Shown here: one piece after another, positions 19,293 through 28,268 of the stretch
How the letters are laid out: each line of letters begins with the position of its first letter
Numbering within the stretch: position 1 is the first letter of the stretch
The notes under the pieces: model-generated
Database searches by the model: none
The model's input: only the letters and a program-made list of their open reading frames with translations
What the model was told of the DNA's origin: nothing
Position numbers and translations under genes: made by a program
Assembly (NCBI GenBank): GCA_021201295.1
Contig: JAJQFE010000014.1
Location: forward strand, 1 to 60,846
Length of the DNA: 60,846 nucleotides
From: Tannerellaceae bacterium
Lineage (GTDB): Bacteria > Bacteroidota > Bacteroidia > Bacteroidales > Tannerellaceae
Direction of reading: 5' to 3'

Positions 19293-19943
19293 TCATAATT
19301 CTTTTAATTCCTGAATAGTCCGGGTAGGATCTGGTGATTCAAAAACAAACGCACCGGCCACTAATATATCTGCGCCGGCTTCCAATGCCAGCTTCCCGGT
19401 TTCCGGATTAATACCACCATCTACTTCGATCCAGGTATTTAATCCTTTGCGGAGGATCATTTCTTTTAATCTCCGTATTTTATCTAACGAATGCTCTATA
19501 AAATACTGCCCTCCGAAACCAGGATTGACAGACATGACTAATACCATATCCACATCCTGAATAATATCTTCCAGTAAACAGATCGGTGTATGTGGGTTTA
19601 ACGTAACGCCGGCTTTCATACCGGCTTCTTTGATAGAGGCAACCGTACGATGCAGATGAAGACAGGCTTCATAATGGACATTCATCATGTAAGCTCCGGC
19701 CTCTGCTACTTCATGCACGAATTTCTGCGGTTCTACGATCATCAGATGTACATCCATCGGTTTCTTACAAACCGTTTTCACAGCATCTAAAACCGGAAAA
19801 CCAAAAGAGATGTTAGGAACAAAGACTCCATCCATCACATCTAAATGAAGCCAGTCTGCTTCACTGTTATTGATCATTTCTATATCCCGCTGCAAATGTA
19901 AAAAGTCTCCTGACAGCAGGGATGGCGCTATTTTGTGTTTCAT
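19293..19943 (-). CDS. rpe: Ribulose-phosphate 3-epimerase
   Basis: 216 aa from the ATG at 19943; an in-frame extension to 19982 lacks family similarity. TIM-barrel motifs: KIAPSLLSGDF, LHLDVMDGVFVPN (metal His/Asp), VHLMIVEP, MSVNPGFGGQ and EVDGGINPETG. It interconverts ribulose-5-P and xylulose-5-P in the pentose-phosphate pathway. It sits immediately upstream (in transcription) of comEC with a 33-bp gap, the conserved Bacteroidales arrangement. Intact. Confidence 0.93.
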   Translation of the reverse strand: MKHKIAPSLLSGDFLHLQRDIEMINNSEADWLHLDVMDGVFVPNISFGFPVLDAVKTVCKKPMDVHLMIVEPQKFVHEVAEAGAYMMNVHYEACLHLHRTVASIKEAGMKAGVTLNPHTPICLLEDIIQDVDMVLVMSVNPGFGGQYFIEHSLDKIRRLKEMILRKGLNTWIEVDGGINPETGKLALEAGADILVAGAFVFESPDPTRTIQELKEL

Positions 19944-20027
19944 ATTTCCTTCCCTTTTCTTATATAACGAACAAAGGTGCATAAAAAAGAAAGAGAATAG
20001 CTTTTTGTATTCTCTTTCTGTAATTTC

Positions 20028-20201
20028 TTAATTCATAACAAACCCACAAAGTTCATTGTTTACAGTGGGTTCTGTATGATACACCCAGGCAAACTGAGTC
20101 AGAAAGTCCAACGTTCTTTTTCGTGGCGTACTTCTGTGTTTCACCTGGTTTTTCTCTTTTTTATCCGACTTTTTCATGCATTGAGTAGAACCATTCTTCA
20201 T
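20028..20201 (-). CDS. Small basic protein (57 aa) downstream of an ECF sigma factor
   Basis: Reading frame from ATG 20199-20201 to TAA 20028-20030. An alternative in-frame ATG at 20175-20177 would give 49 aa. The protein is Lys/Arg-rich in its first half (KKSDKKEKNQVKHRSTPRKR) and then has TLDFLTQFAWVYH and ends GFVMN. It lies 77 bp after the ECF sigma gene on the same strand. I believe similar short proteins occur beside this sigma factor in other Bacteroidales but cannot verify it. Coding status rests on position, clean start and stop, and protein-like composition. Function unknown; a regulator or partner of the sigma factor is only a guess. Confidence 0.5.
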   Translation of the reverse strand: MKNGSTQCMKKSDKKEKNQVKHRSTPRKRTLDFLTQFAWVYHTEPTVNNELCGFVMN

Positions 20202-20278
20202 AGGCACTTTTTATTGTTATACTAAAAAAACGCATATGCAAGCTACTTATTGCATGGAAAAGGAAATATTTTCCGGGA

Positions 20279-20872
20279 TCAGGCTAAGGTGAGCTCCATC
20301 CGGTTTTCTTCTGCCATACGGCGCATATTCAGAATCGCATACCGCATCCGTCCTAATGCTGTGTTTATACTTACTCCGGTAATATCTGCAATCTCTTTAA
20401 AACTCAGGTCCTGGTAATAACGCATTTCCAGCACTTCACGCTGATTGTCCGGTAGATGTTTAATCAGTTTTTTCACATCAGACAAAACCTGGTGGCGGAC
20501 CATATGATCTTCAATCGTGCCGTCACAAAGTTTTACATTATTAAACAGGTCTACTTCTACCTCATCATTTGAAACCATATTTTTGCTCCATTCCTGACGG
20601 AAGTTATCAATAATCAGATTATGAGCGATCCGAGTAATCCAGGCTTTAAATTTCCCGGTTTCCGTGTAGCGACCCTGTTTAATGGTCATAATTACTTTCA
20701 CAAAAGTCTCCTGAAAGATATCTTTCGTCAGATCTCTGTTACGAACAATAAAATAAATATAGGAATAAATCGTGCTTTTATACCGGCTTAACAACACGTC
20801 AAAAGCCGCATTTTCACCTTGTGCATAACAAACGACTAACTCTTCGTCAGCCATCATTTTTAAATTGCTCAT
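20279..20872 (-). CDS. ECF-type RNA polymerase sigma factor
   Basis: 197 aa. Sigma region 2 at about 20-90 includes VCYAQGENAAFDVLLSRYKS and DLTKDIFQETFVKV, with the -10-binding helix GKFKAWITRIAHNLIID. Sigma region 4 at ~130-185 is LPDNQREVLEMRYYQDLSF + KEIADITGVSINTALGRMRY, a helix-turn-helix for the -35 element. Length is typical of ECF sigma factors. No anti-sigma (FecR-like) gene is adjacent, so it is not the usual SusC/SusD-associated type. The neighbour on the other side is the FadL-like porin gene, 203 bp away on the same strand. Target promoters unknown. Confidence 0.9.
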   Translation of the reverse strand: MSNLKMMADEELVVCYAQGENAAFDVLLSRYKSTIYSYIYFIVRNRDLTKDIFQETFVKVIMTIKQGRYTETGKFKAWITRIAHNLIIDNFRQEWSKNMVSNDEVEVDLFNNVKLCDGTIEDHMVRHQVLSDVKKLIKHLPDNQREVLEMRYYQDLSFKEIADITGVSINTALGRMRYAILNMRRMAEENRMELTLA

Positions 20873-21010
20873 TGCTTTCTGTTTTTGGGATTCATCGAGT
20901 AATGTTATGCTATAGGCTAAAGGATTTAAATGTTATACAATACTTAATCGGAAGCAAATTAAGTAAAAGAATTTAAACCCCCAAACTTTTGGTTTATTTT
21001 TATTAAAAGA

Positions 21011-21050
21011 ATATCCCCTGCCTGTACTTTCCAGTACAAACAGGGGATAT
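21011..21050 (-). terminator. Terminator after the FadL-like gene
   Basis: Strong hairpin: 17-bp arms (ATATCCCCTG...GTAC / GTAC...CAGGGGATAT) with two non-Watson-Crick positions and a 6-nt loop. On the minus strand it is followed by TTCTTTTAAT. It lies 26 bp past the stop at 21076. Confidence 0.75.
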
Positions 21051-21075
21051 TTCTGAACAAAACCTAATTATATAA

Positions 21076-22728
21076 TTAAAATTTGTATCCCAATGTCAGG
21101 GCTACCCGGTGTGTTTTTGTATTCAAAGAGGCAGGATCGGAATTTACGTATAACTGATCTCCGTTAATATCTTTTACATCATCTGCAAAAGCGACATTGG
21201 AGAAAAGATATGTATTTTCTTTATGTTCTCTGAATACATAGGCTAAATCCATATACAGACTCCGGGTAAAACGGTAACCTAAACCTACTGAATAAGAATG
21301 CACACCCCGGTCTACGGTATAGTGTGGGACAGTTCCCGCTGTATAAATTTCATATTGTCCATCCTGCAAAGAAGTTTTTGCCGAACTGCTTTGCCAGCTA
21401 CCTCCTGCCCGGACTGCAAATTGTGGGGTTACTTTATATTCTGCCCCTACCCGGAGTGTATTAGTGCTTCTGAAATCTTCTTTTATAAATTCATTGTCTT
21501 CCAACTCATATCCGTCTACATCATATAAACGGGTGTTCGTAAAGTTGGATAATTCGTAATCTACACTGATCAAAGCATTCTGTCCGATAATACCGGCGGC
21601 ACTGAATATCCAGCGGTCGGGTGTGCGGAAACGATACTCCGAATATTGGTATTCCGGTGTGGCATCCTTCATGTCCGGAGCATGATTTCCATTTAAATCA
21701 TAATATCCGTTTATAGAAGTCCCGGCCTGTCCGTAGTAATAATCGGTCAGTTTATACCAGGTCGGGGAGTTGTAAGCAATCCCCAAACGGAGAAAATCTG
21801 CCGGACGGACAATTGCTCCTATATTAAACGCATATCCTGTACCATCTGTAGATAAAGAATTATCCAGATACAAATAATCACCACCTCCGAATGTTTCATC
21901 ATACGTGGAAGACATCCGGTAATTCATATCTGTCACAGCAAAAGTAGCTCCCAGGAAAACCAGGTTTGAAATATTGGTAGCAAAGGAAAAATTATACTGG
22001 TCAATTCCCCCTTTTTCGGTCACCGTCAACGTAGAATTGGATGGTTCATAATACAGCCATTCCGTATCTCCGCTTTGTTTATATTTACTTCCACTATGAT
22101 TCCATTCACCAAACGCGGAATGGTAATTACTGGAAGAACCGGGATTAGCGCCAAAATAACCTCCCTCATATCCCAACACAGACATCCAGGAAATATTGGG
22201 ATTAAAATAAGGATCATATCCACCGTTGACAGATATCAGGTCACTTTCATCAATTCCAAATGAAATAGCTGCCGCATAATCGGCTAATGAAAAAGATTGT
22301 CTTCCGGAAACCCGGTAAGTACGGTCAAAACTTTTAGCCCGGTGATAACCAAATCCAAAATTCCAACCGATGATCCCTTCATCATTTCCGGTAGGGAAAT
22401 ATCCTACATAAGAAAAATTATCCAGATTAAAACGGGTTTTATCTCCGCTGGCAGTCGTACCATTAAAGTTGGAGTTTGTATTCATCGTGTTTAAACTGAC
22501 AGATGTGACAATTTCAGAACTACGAAAGACTCCTAACCCGGCTGGGTTGGTACTCATGACAGAGACATCTCCGCCTAAAGCACCAAAAGCACCACCCATT
22601 CCTATAAAACGGGCTGTACCGTTCATATCTTTCTGAGAGAGTTTATAAGCATCCATTTCACCTTGTGCCATCAATGCGCCTGTACTTACCCATAACGCAG
22701 CCGCTACTACACATGTAATCTTCTTCAT
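21076..22728 (-). CDS. OmpP1/FadL-family outer-membrane protein
   Basis: 550 aa from the ATG at 22728; upstream in-frame codons to 22797 do not look like protein. Signal peptide MKKITCVVAAALWVSTGALMAQ. The mature N-terminus has the hatch-like segment GTARFIGMGGAFGALGGDVSVMSTNPAGLGVF, characteristic of FadL/PorV-like barrels (FIGMGGA.. and NPAGL). The rest is alternating beta-strands with a terminal aromatic (VALTLGYKF). It forms a barrel for hydrophobic substrates in the outer membrane; the ligand is unknown. Intact. 92 bp separate it from the low-complexity secreted protein upstream on the same strand, so co-transcription is possible. Confidence 0.87.
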   Translation of the reverse strand: MKKITCVVAAALWVSTGALMAQGEMDAYKLSQKDMNGTARFIGMGGAFGALGGDVSVMSTNPAGLGVFRSSEIVTSVSLNTMNTNSNFNGTTASGDKTRFNLDNFSYVGYFPTGNDEGIIGWNFGFGYHRAKSFDRTYRVSGRQSFSLADYAAAISFGIDESDLISVNGGYDPYFNPNISWMSVLGYEGGYFGANPGSSSNYHSAFGEWNHSGSKYKQSGDTEWLYYEPSNSTLTVTEKGGIDQYNFSFATNISNLVFLGATFAVTDMNYRMSSTYDETFGGGDYLYLDNSLSTDGTGYAFNIGAIVRPADFLRLGIAYNSPTWYKLTDYYYGQAGTSINGYYDLNGNHAPDMKDATPEYQYSEYRFRTPDRWIFSAAGIIGQNALISVDYELSNFTNTRLYDVDGYELEDNEFIKEDFRSTNTLRVGAEYKVTPQFAVRAGGSWQSSSAKTSLQDGQYEIYTAGTVPHYTVDRGVHSYSVGLGYRFTRSLYMDLAYVFREHKENTYLFSNVAFADDVKDINGDQLYVNSDPASLNTKTHRVALTLGYKF

Positions 22729-22820
22729 CGCTACTCTTATTATCAAATTCTTAGATTTAAAACAAGGGTACGAAAATCGTACCCTTTTACTAAACATATA
22801 TCAGTCGGTATAGCTTCTCC

Positions 22821-24128
22821 TTATCTGCGACCACCGGATGAGCGGCCCGATCCTCCTCCTGCGCTGCCGCTGGAGCGACTACTTCCTGCAGAAGAACTTC
22901 CGATGGGGCCTGAACGGCTGCTACTGCCTGAAGAACTCCTGGATGGAGTAGAATAAGACTGTGTACTCCGGGTTGAACTTCCACTATTATAGGTAGAAGA
23001 AGAACGGGTACTACTATTTGTAGACGGAGATACACTCTGACGGTTACTATTGGTAGCCGATGAACCGGTAGACTCACGGGTCACCCGCGTACGGCTGGGT
23101 ACTCCGGTTGTTGATTCACGGGTTGTAGAAGTATTGGCGGAAGAACGAACCGTTGTTCCGGTACTACTACTGCCTGCACGGGTGGTAGCCGTACTATTAC
23201 TGCGGGTAGAACGTGTACTTATACTACTATTAGAAGAACTGCTTCTCAGAGAAGTACTGTTCCGGCTGTTTGTATTACTGCTTCTTACACTACCGGCAGA
23301 GGATGATCTGGCTGCAGTTGAGCGATTGGAAAGTCCTCTGGCTGTGCTGGCACGTCCATTACGGTTATACGCATAGGGTGTGTAATAATGATGATGGTGA
23401 TGATGTCCCCAGTAACTACCCCAATAGCCTCCGTAGTAATAAGGGCTATACCAGGAATAATACCAGGGGCTATACCATCCGGCATATATACCTCCCCATC
23501 TGCCACTCCAGCCAAAGCTCCAGTAAGGACCATACCAACCGGAATAGTACCATGGATCATACCATCCATAATAATAAGAAGGTCCCCAGCCCCAGCCGGT
23601 TCCCAGGTTTACATTCACATTCACGGTAGAATAACCATCGGAATAGTCTGTATCATATCCGTATGCATAATAGCCATCACTCAAATAAAGATCTACCTGG
23701 TCTGCTCCTGCTATGGTAATTTTGCTCGGAGAGTGATAACGGATAATACGTTCTGTATATTCAGTATCAGATGAGCGTTTTTTATCGCTTTGCACTTTCA
23801 CACCTCCATCGTCAAACTCTTGGAATTCATATTCATAGTATGGTTCTTCTATTTCCATACTTACATAGCGGCGGTTATACTCATCAACATCACGCGTATT
23901 ACTGCTTATTGCAGAAGGAAGGGATGTGGTCAGAAGCTCATCCTGTACAGCTTCCGCAATCACCCAATCTGTTGTTTCCTGCGAAGTCTGCACCACCTGT
24001 TTCTCTTCAACTTTTTTCTTATTCTTACCTGAAGAAAAATACACATCATCAAAGAATTCTTCCTGAGCATTCATATTGAACGCTATCAGAAACAATCCGA
24101 TCAAGGATGTTAATTTAATGGGTTTCAT
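22821..24128 (-). CDS. Secreted low-complexity protein (Trp/Tyr/Gly-rich centre, Ser/Thr/Arg-rich tail)
   Basis: 435 aa. Signal peptide MKPIKLTSLIGLFLIAFNMNAQ. Residues ~23-150 are acidic and ordered-looking (EEFFDDVYFSSGK..., YYEYEFQEFDDGG). At ~160-245 there is an extraordinary aromatic/glycine stretch (WGWGPSYYYGWYDPWYY, YAGWYSPWYYSWYSPYYYGG) ending in six consecutive histidines (about 241-246). From ~260 to the end it is Ser/Thr/Arg/Asn-rich (SSARSSNTNSRNSTS-like) with a Gly/Arg/Ser tail (GGGSGRSSGGRR). No catalytic motif is visible. The composition suggests an envelope-located, perhaps self-associating or metal-binding protein. Large antisense reading frames here are composition artefacts. 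Function unknown. Confidence 0.7.
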   Translation of the reverse strand: MKPIKLTSLIGLFLIAFNMNAQEEFFDDVYFSSGKNKKKVEEKQVVQTSQETTDWVIAEAVQDELLTTSLPSAISSNTRDVDEYNRRYVSMEIEEPYYEYEFQEFDDGGVKVQSDKKRSSDTEYTERIIRYHSPSKITIAGADQVDLYLSDGYYAYGYDTDYSDGYSTVNVNVNLGTGWGWGPSYYYGWYDPWYYSGWYGPYWSFGWSGRWGGIYAGWYSPWYYSWYSPYYYGGYWGSYWGHHHHHHYYTPYAYNRNGRASTARGLSNRSTAARSSSAGSVRSSNTNSRNSTSLRSSSSNSSISTRSTRSNSTATTRAGSSSTGTTVRSSANTSTTRESTTGVPSRTRVTRESTGSSATNSNRQSVSPSTNSSTRSSSTYNSGSSTRSTQSYSTPSRSSSGSSSRSGPIGSSSAGSSRSSGSAGGGSGRSSGGRR

Positions 24129-24245
24129 ACGTCTTCTCCTCCTCTTGTTTTTAATAAATACTTTTGTTTTCCTATTAGACTGACTTTACCTGTCAAGGGT
24201 TTAAATGCATGTTAACTCTATAAAAAATATCTACGCATTTATATA

Positions 24246-24277
24246 CAAATATAATTTATTTTACCAGGATTTCCAAG
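24246..24277 (-). promoter_or_regulatory. Promoter of the low-complexity protein gene
   Basis: Minus-strand TATATTTG (24246-24253) with CTTG at 24274-24277 and a 20-bp spacer, about 115 bp before the ATG. Apart from this and the microsatellite below, 24129-24491 shows no gene. Confidence 0.55.
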
Positions 24278-24376
24278 TGCTTATATAATATTTAACTATA
24301 ATATAAACGGATAGTTCCGGAATAAATTATGGAATGTTACAAAGAAGATGAAAAGAGAAGGAAAAAAGCTGCATGA

Positions 24377-24397
24377 GAAAGAAAGAAAGAAAGAAAG
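24377..24397. repeat. (GAAA)5 tetranucleotide microsatellite
   Basis: Five uninterrupted GAAA units in the gap between the M23 peptidase pseudogene and the low-complexity protein gene. It is intergenic, so any effect would be on transcription rather than frame. Confidence 0.8.
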
Positions 24398-24491
24398 TAG
24401 TTAAAGGAATCACCACTCGCTTCGCTCCTGAGAAGTTAAGTAGAAAAAAGAAGTCTAATGGACTCCTTTCACTACCGGACTCCTATTTTTC

Positions 24492-25322
24492 TTAAAGATT
24501 TTGTGACGGTTCCTGTTGGTTCAGGTAAGATGCCTGATAAGGGAATAGATCGACCAGATTTACCCGGATATTATTCCCGGACTTTACACATAACAGACTT
24601 TTATCCTGCAAAGTATGGTTCTCCATATTGAACAAAAGCTTCGGATCAAAATGCTGTCCGTTTATACGGACTTCAAAATGTAAATGATCAGTCGTTGCCC
24701 TACCAGTTCTGCCGACTAAGGCAATAGGCTGGCCTGCTGTTACCCGATCACCCGGCTTTACCAGATTTTTGGAGTTATGGCTATATAAAGTCTCTAACCC
24801 GTTGTAATGTCTTACCACAATGACATTGCCATAGGCTGCATACGGTTTAGACATACGAACTATACCATCAAATGCAGAGACTACCGTATCCTTTGCAAAT
24901 GTTTTCAGATCCACACCCGTATGGTTTTTACGGCTTCCTTTATAATCGGAGATCAGTTTGGCTCCCGAAAGCGGGAAAGCATACGCATCCTCCCTGACCC
25001 GTGTCAGATCAATCAACAGTTCATTATCCCAGGTAAACAGCTTGGGATCCGTAATCGTAACATCATGCATATCACTGGCTGTAAATACGTCTGTGATATC
25101 AATTCTCGTTACATCCATAAACTCACTATCGTCCAAAATAGCAACAGACTCAAAGGCATTCAATTCCAACTGTGGTACTTCAAAGTTTATTTCATGGAAT
25201 TCCACCTGTACGACAGGTTTTCATAAATTAGCCTGAGGAGTAGTTTGAATTGTATGACAAGTAGAGAAAGCGCCTAAGGTTGAAACACATAGTAGTAGGT
25301 TATATAGTTTTTTAAATCTCAT
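24492..25322 (-). pseudogene. M23-family murein endopeptidase lipoprotein, with an in-frame TGA
   Basis: The ATG at 25320-25322 starts MRFKKLYNLLLCVSTLGA followed by a lipobox-like FSTC. TGA at 25221-25223 then interrupts the frame after 33 codons (AAT TTA TGA AAA; CGA-to-TGA fits). The remaining 237 codons hold a complete LytM/M23 domain: NHTGVDLKTF (HxxxD zinc ligands), GNVIVVRHYNGLETLYSH, and the DHLHFEVRING block with HxH. It would cleave peptidoglycan cross-links in the periplasm. An in-frame GTG at 25203-25205 could initiate an unexported form. Intact catalytic domain with a broken export signal suggests recent loss. Confidence 0.8.
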
Positions 25323-25342
25323 AATTCGTTATTTGGTTACTG

Positions 25343-25374
25343 CAAAGATATATATAATTCCTGTTTTTATGAAA
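25343..25374 (-). promoter_or_regulatory. Candidate promoter of the M23 peptidase gene
   Basis: Minus-strand TATCTTTG (25343-25350) with TTTC at 25371-25374, a 20-bp spacer and one mismatch in -33. It lies 21 bp upstream of the ATG. Confidence 0.45.
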
Positions 25375-25530
25375 TTTGGAACGGAAGCGTTCACGTTTTT
25401 TCACCTTCTCCAAGGAATATTTATCTATTTACCAAAAGGTTTTTCTTTTATTCACATCTGTTTAGGAAATAGGTAGTTGGTAGAAATAATTATAGGAAAT
25501 TTACGGAGAATGGATACCGGTATTATAAGT

Positions 25531-25567
25531 CTGATAGAGGCTGTCCTAACCGGACAGCCTCTATCAG
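25531..25567 (-). terminator. Long perfect hairpin after the POT transporter gene
   Basis: 16-bp perfect arms (CTGATAGAGGCTGTCC / GGACAGCCTCTATCAG) with a 5-nt loop, 66 bp beyond the transporter stop. No strong T-run follows, so termination would rely on the stem. The GGCTGTCC motif also occurs at the ends of the repeat family at 9003-9282. The rest of 25375-25632 holds no gene. Confidence 0.6.
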
Positions 25568-25632
25568 GAACGCTGTTATTATATGGTCCCATAGGTCTTT
25601 CCTAAACCACCGGACACTCGGCATGCAAGAAG

Positions 25633-27060
25633 CTATTTTTCCTTTGTGGAAATTACACGGTCATAAATAAACAAGGCGATTACAGCGACTAAACCTATGG
25701 CAAATAAAACCATCCATAATCTGGAAGGAGAATAGATATCCCACAAAATATTGGTTAGTTCTCTCGAACTGATATTCATTTGCCGGGCTACTTCCGCAAA
25801 GTAAGCATTGTTTGAAAGTCCTTCCGGAATATGTAATCCCTGTTCCGTCGCATAATCTTTCACAATAGTGACTTTATCAGACATCCTCTGGTATACATTT
25901 CCGGAGATATAACCGGCCATTACATTTCCCAGGAATACCGAAATAAAGGAATAGCCCATATATAAAGCCTTCTTATCTGCCGGAGCAATACGGCCAATAT
26001 ACTCTGTAATTTTGGGAGATCCCGCCATTTCTCCTAATGCAAAGATCAGAATGGCTACTAAAGTGAACAGTACATTCTGGGAAACTAATGTCAAAGACAT
26101 ACCGATCGAACAAACCAGAAATCCGGACATCATGGATTTCAAAGGTTTCATTTTCATCACAATACTGGATACAAGGATCTGGAAAGCAATAATATAGAGA
26201 GCATCCATATTCGTCACAAATTCCGAATCCATAATTCCAGGTGACACACTATAATTTTCACTGATAAAAGGAAGATAGGTATTGAAAAAATTAAATAAAG
26301 CACTGGTATCCACCCACTGGGAAATAAATATAGGTAAAGTAAAGAATAACTGGTTGTACATGGTCCAGAAACCAGCTACAATCAGCAGGAAAATCAGGAA
26401 TTTAGTATCTTTGAAAATCCCGCCCATGTTCCGGAAAATAGTAGCAAATGTCTTCAGCAGGGAATCCTTCGGGGCACTTTCTTCCCGTGGAGGTTCATGA
26501 TAGAAAAGTAAAAGAATAAAATTAACTGCAATAATAGCAGCGGATACATAAAAAATAAGGTGGGAAGTTCCCTTAAATAATAAAGTAACCATAGGTCCGA
26601 AAAAAGCACCGATGTTCACCATCATATAAAAAATACCAAAACCAATAGAGGCGGTTTCATCTGTAGTTGTTTTGGCAATGGTGGCTGAAATGACTGGTTT
26701 AAATAAAGCCGCACCCAAAGCCAGATATAAATACATCAGAAAGACACCGGTAAACGTGGAGAACATAGGTAACAGAATAAATGCGGAGGTATAGATCACA
26801 AAAGCCAGTAACAGGACTTTTTTATAGCCATACCGGTCTGCAATGGCTCCTGTCAGGACAGGAAGAAAATATAAAATACCGGTACCTACACCCATGATCG
26901 TTCCTTTTTCTGCCTGGGAGAATTCCAGTCCTCCCATATCAGAAGAACCGGTCAGGTAATTGGCAAATAACATAAAAAAACCGTACCAGGCCCACCGCTC
27001 AAATAGTTCTATGGTATTAGCGACCCAAAAAGTACGAGGGAATTTACTGAAAATACTCAT
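25633..27060 (-). CDS. POT/PTR2-family proton-coupled peptide transporter (MFS)
   Basis: 475 aa, about 12-14 transmembrane helices. The N-terminal POT signature region reads TIELFERWAWYGFFMLFANYL (ExxER-like motif of proton-coupled oligopeptide transporters). It is followed by GADRYG-like GAIADRYGYKKVLL and ALFKPVISATIAKTT. The inner-membrane protein imports di/tripeptides with protons. A large loop with EEFVTNM-type residues and the NMSSRE segment near the C-terminus are variable. Intact, with a consensus promoter directly upstream. No peptidase is in the same operon. Confidence 0.85.
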   Translation of the reverse strand: MSIFSKFPRTFWVANTIELFERWAWYGFFMLFANYLTGSSDMGGLEFSQAEKGTIMGVGTGILYFLPVLTGAIADRYGYKKVLLLAFVIYTSAFILLPMFSTFTGVFLMYLYLALGAALFKPVISATIAKTTTDETASIGFGIFYMMVNIGAFFGPMVTLLFKGTSHLIFYVSAAIIAVNFILLLFYHEPPREESAPKDSLLKTFATIFRNMGGIFKDTKFLIFLLIVAGFWTMYNQLFFTLPIFISQWVDTSALFNFFNTYLPFISENYSVSPGIMDSEFVTNMDALYIIAFQILVSSIVMKMKPLKSMMSGFLVCSIGMSLTLVSQNVLFTLVAILIFALGEMAGSPKITEYIGRIAPADKKALYMGYSFISVFLGNVMAGYISGNVYQRMSDKVTIVKDYATEQGLHIPEGLSNNAYFAEVARQMNISSRELTNILWDIYSPSRLWMVLFAIGLVAVIALFIYDRVISTKEK

Positions 27061-27146
27061 AATTAATTTTATTTTTTACTTTCCGGACAAAGGGCTACCC
27101 GTATTAATATGGAGCTGTTCTTTCACGGAAAAATAAGGTTCGGACG

Positions 27147-27178
27147 CAAATATAATAGTAAAATATGAAGCATACAAA
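27147..27178 (-). promoter_or_regulatory. Consensus promoter of the peptide transporter gene
   Basis: Minus-strand TTTG (27175-27178), 20-bp spacer, TATATTTG (27147-27154): a full match to the Bacteroidetes -33/-7 consensus, 87 bp before the ATG. Confidence 0.7.
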
Positions 27179-27246
27179 AGAGAGAGCCCGGAATATCTCA
27201 GCTCTCTCCTATCCAAAAACAGATTTTACAAAGATTGGATTCCGTA

Positions 27247-27876
27247 TTAATCTTCTATAATCTCCAAAGAATGATTTAATACACGATACACGTAACATTG
27301 CATGATATAGATCAGTGGTATCGCCACTAACAGCCCTATACCAAACAGAAGTGTACCCATAAGACAAACCAGGAACATGACTAACATAAGCAGGATAAGG
27401 GATAAGGAATGTCCTTTCGTAATATCCCAGCTATGTTTTAAAGCATCCACCGCTCCCATCTCATCATCTACGATAGCCGCCACATAAAACTGCAACCGGA
27501 TAGCCATATAAATCCCCGGGAGCACCAGGAAAATCATCCCGATAATAAAAATAGCAGCAAAAAGAATACCGGCAATAAATGTAGAGAAGAACTTACCGGC
27601 CTGCCTGCCATAAGCGGAGAACTGGGGTTCTTCCCCATCGATCGTCTGGAATATATTTTTATAATAGCCCAGATAGAAAATAAGCGAAAAAACAGCCAGG
27701 AAAAAACTCATAAGTAAACGGGTCACCGAAGACGGAGGTGTATATAACTGAATTCCCCAGAAGATCATATAAAGTAACACATATCCGGTAAACAATCCTA
27801 CTAATACCCAAACCTGAGACTTAAGGTATTTCCACAAAGCTCTCATTACCTCGGGAATCACAATTTTAGCTTCCAT
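27247..27876 (-). CDS. Uncharacterised integral membrane protein
   Basis: 209 aa. It has about five hydrophobic segments (residues ~20-45, 58-75, 95-125, 155-175 and 177-195). The soluble connector VDDEMGAVDALKHSWDITKGH is the motif found in several multi-pass 'DUF975/glycerophosphodiester-domain-like' membrane proteins, where 'AL..S...T.G....L' precedes a helix pair. Function unknown. It is transcribed alone, 186 bp upstream of the POT gene on the same strand, with its own promoter. Confidence 0.7.
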   Translation of the reverse strand: MEAKIVIPEVMRALWKYLKSQVWVLVGLFTGYVLLYMIFWGIQLYTPPSSVTRLLMSFFLAVFSLIFYLGYYKNIFQTIDGEEPQFSAYGRQAGKFFSTFIAGILFAAIFIIGMIFLVLPGIYMAIRLQFYVAAIVDDEMGAVDALKHSWDITKGHSLSLILLMLVMFLVCLMGTLLFGIGLLVAIPLIYIMQCYVYRVLNHSLEIIED

Positions 27877-27907
27877 ACTCTTGAGTTTTTTATAATTAAG
27901 CGACTTA

Positions 27908-27938
27908 CAAATTTATAATTTATTACGAATAAAGCAAG
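27908..27938 (-). promoter_or_regulatory. Promoter of the membrane protein gene
   Basis: Minus-strand TAAATTTG (27908-27915), 19-bp spacer, CTTG (27935-27938). It lies 31 bp before the start codon. Confidence 0.55.
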
Positions 27939-28259
27939 TTTTCTTAGCCATGAAGTCCACGGAAACAGATTTTTTGTTTCTCCGGCTCCCATTTCTATTA
28001 AAACAGGATTCCTTAGCAGAATTGTTTGGAAAAAAGTCTGCCAGGTAAAGAAAATGCCTATACGGTTTTATAGAAAACAGGATTGTTTTTTCAGCAAACA
28101 CAAACTACGTCATGGAGAATCCTGGTCTTTCTTACTAACTATATAGATCCTCTAACCGCTTATTCCATTAACCATATTTAAATAAATCACCGGAACAAAA
28201 CCGGCTTCTTAATTATTTTATACATGTTTTACCTATAAACTCAAAAGAAAGTCCATTAT
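27939..28259. other. Gap without a recognisable gene
   Basis: AT-rich 320-bp stretch between the divergent membrane-protein gene and the RND operon. Short frames here have no family features. A local regulator of the efflux operon, often found in this position, is absent. Confidence 0.5.
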
Positions 28260-28268
28260 ATGTTGATA

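Noticed and set aside
22850-23330. CRISPR-like or satellite array
   Set aside because: The repetition is codon-level (ACT/AGT/CGT mixes) within a protein frame, without regular spacers or constant repeats.
23389-23406. Six histidine codons as vector or tag contamination
   Set aside because: They lie inside a natural aromatic-rich region with mixed CAT/CAC codons and no cloning sequence around.
23050-23774. Several reading frames on the plus strand across the low-complexity protein gene
   Set aside because: They are products of its repetitive Ser/Arg and Trp/Tyr/Gly codons. Only the minus-strand frame has a signal peptide and promoter.
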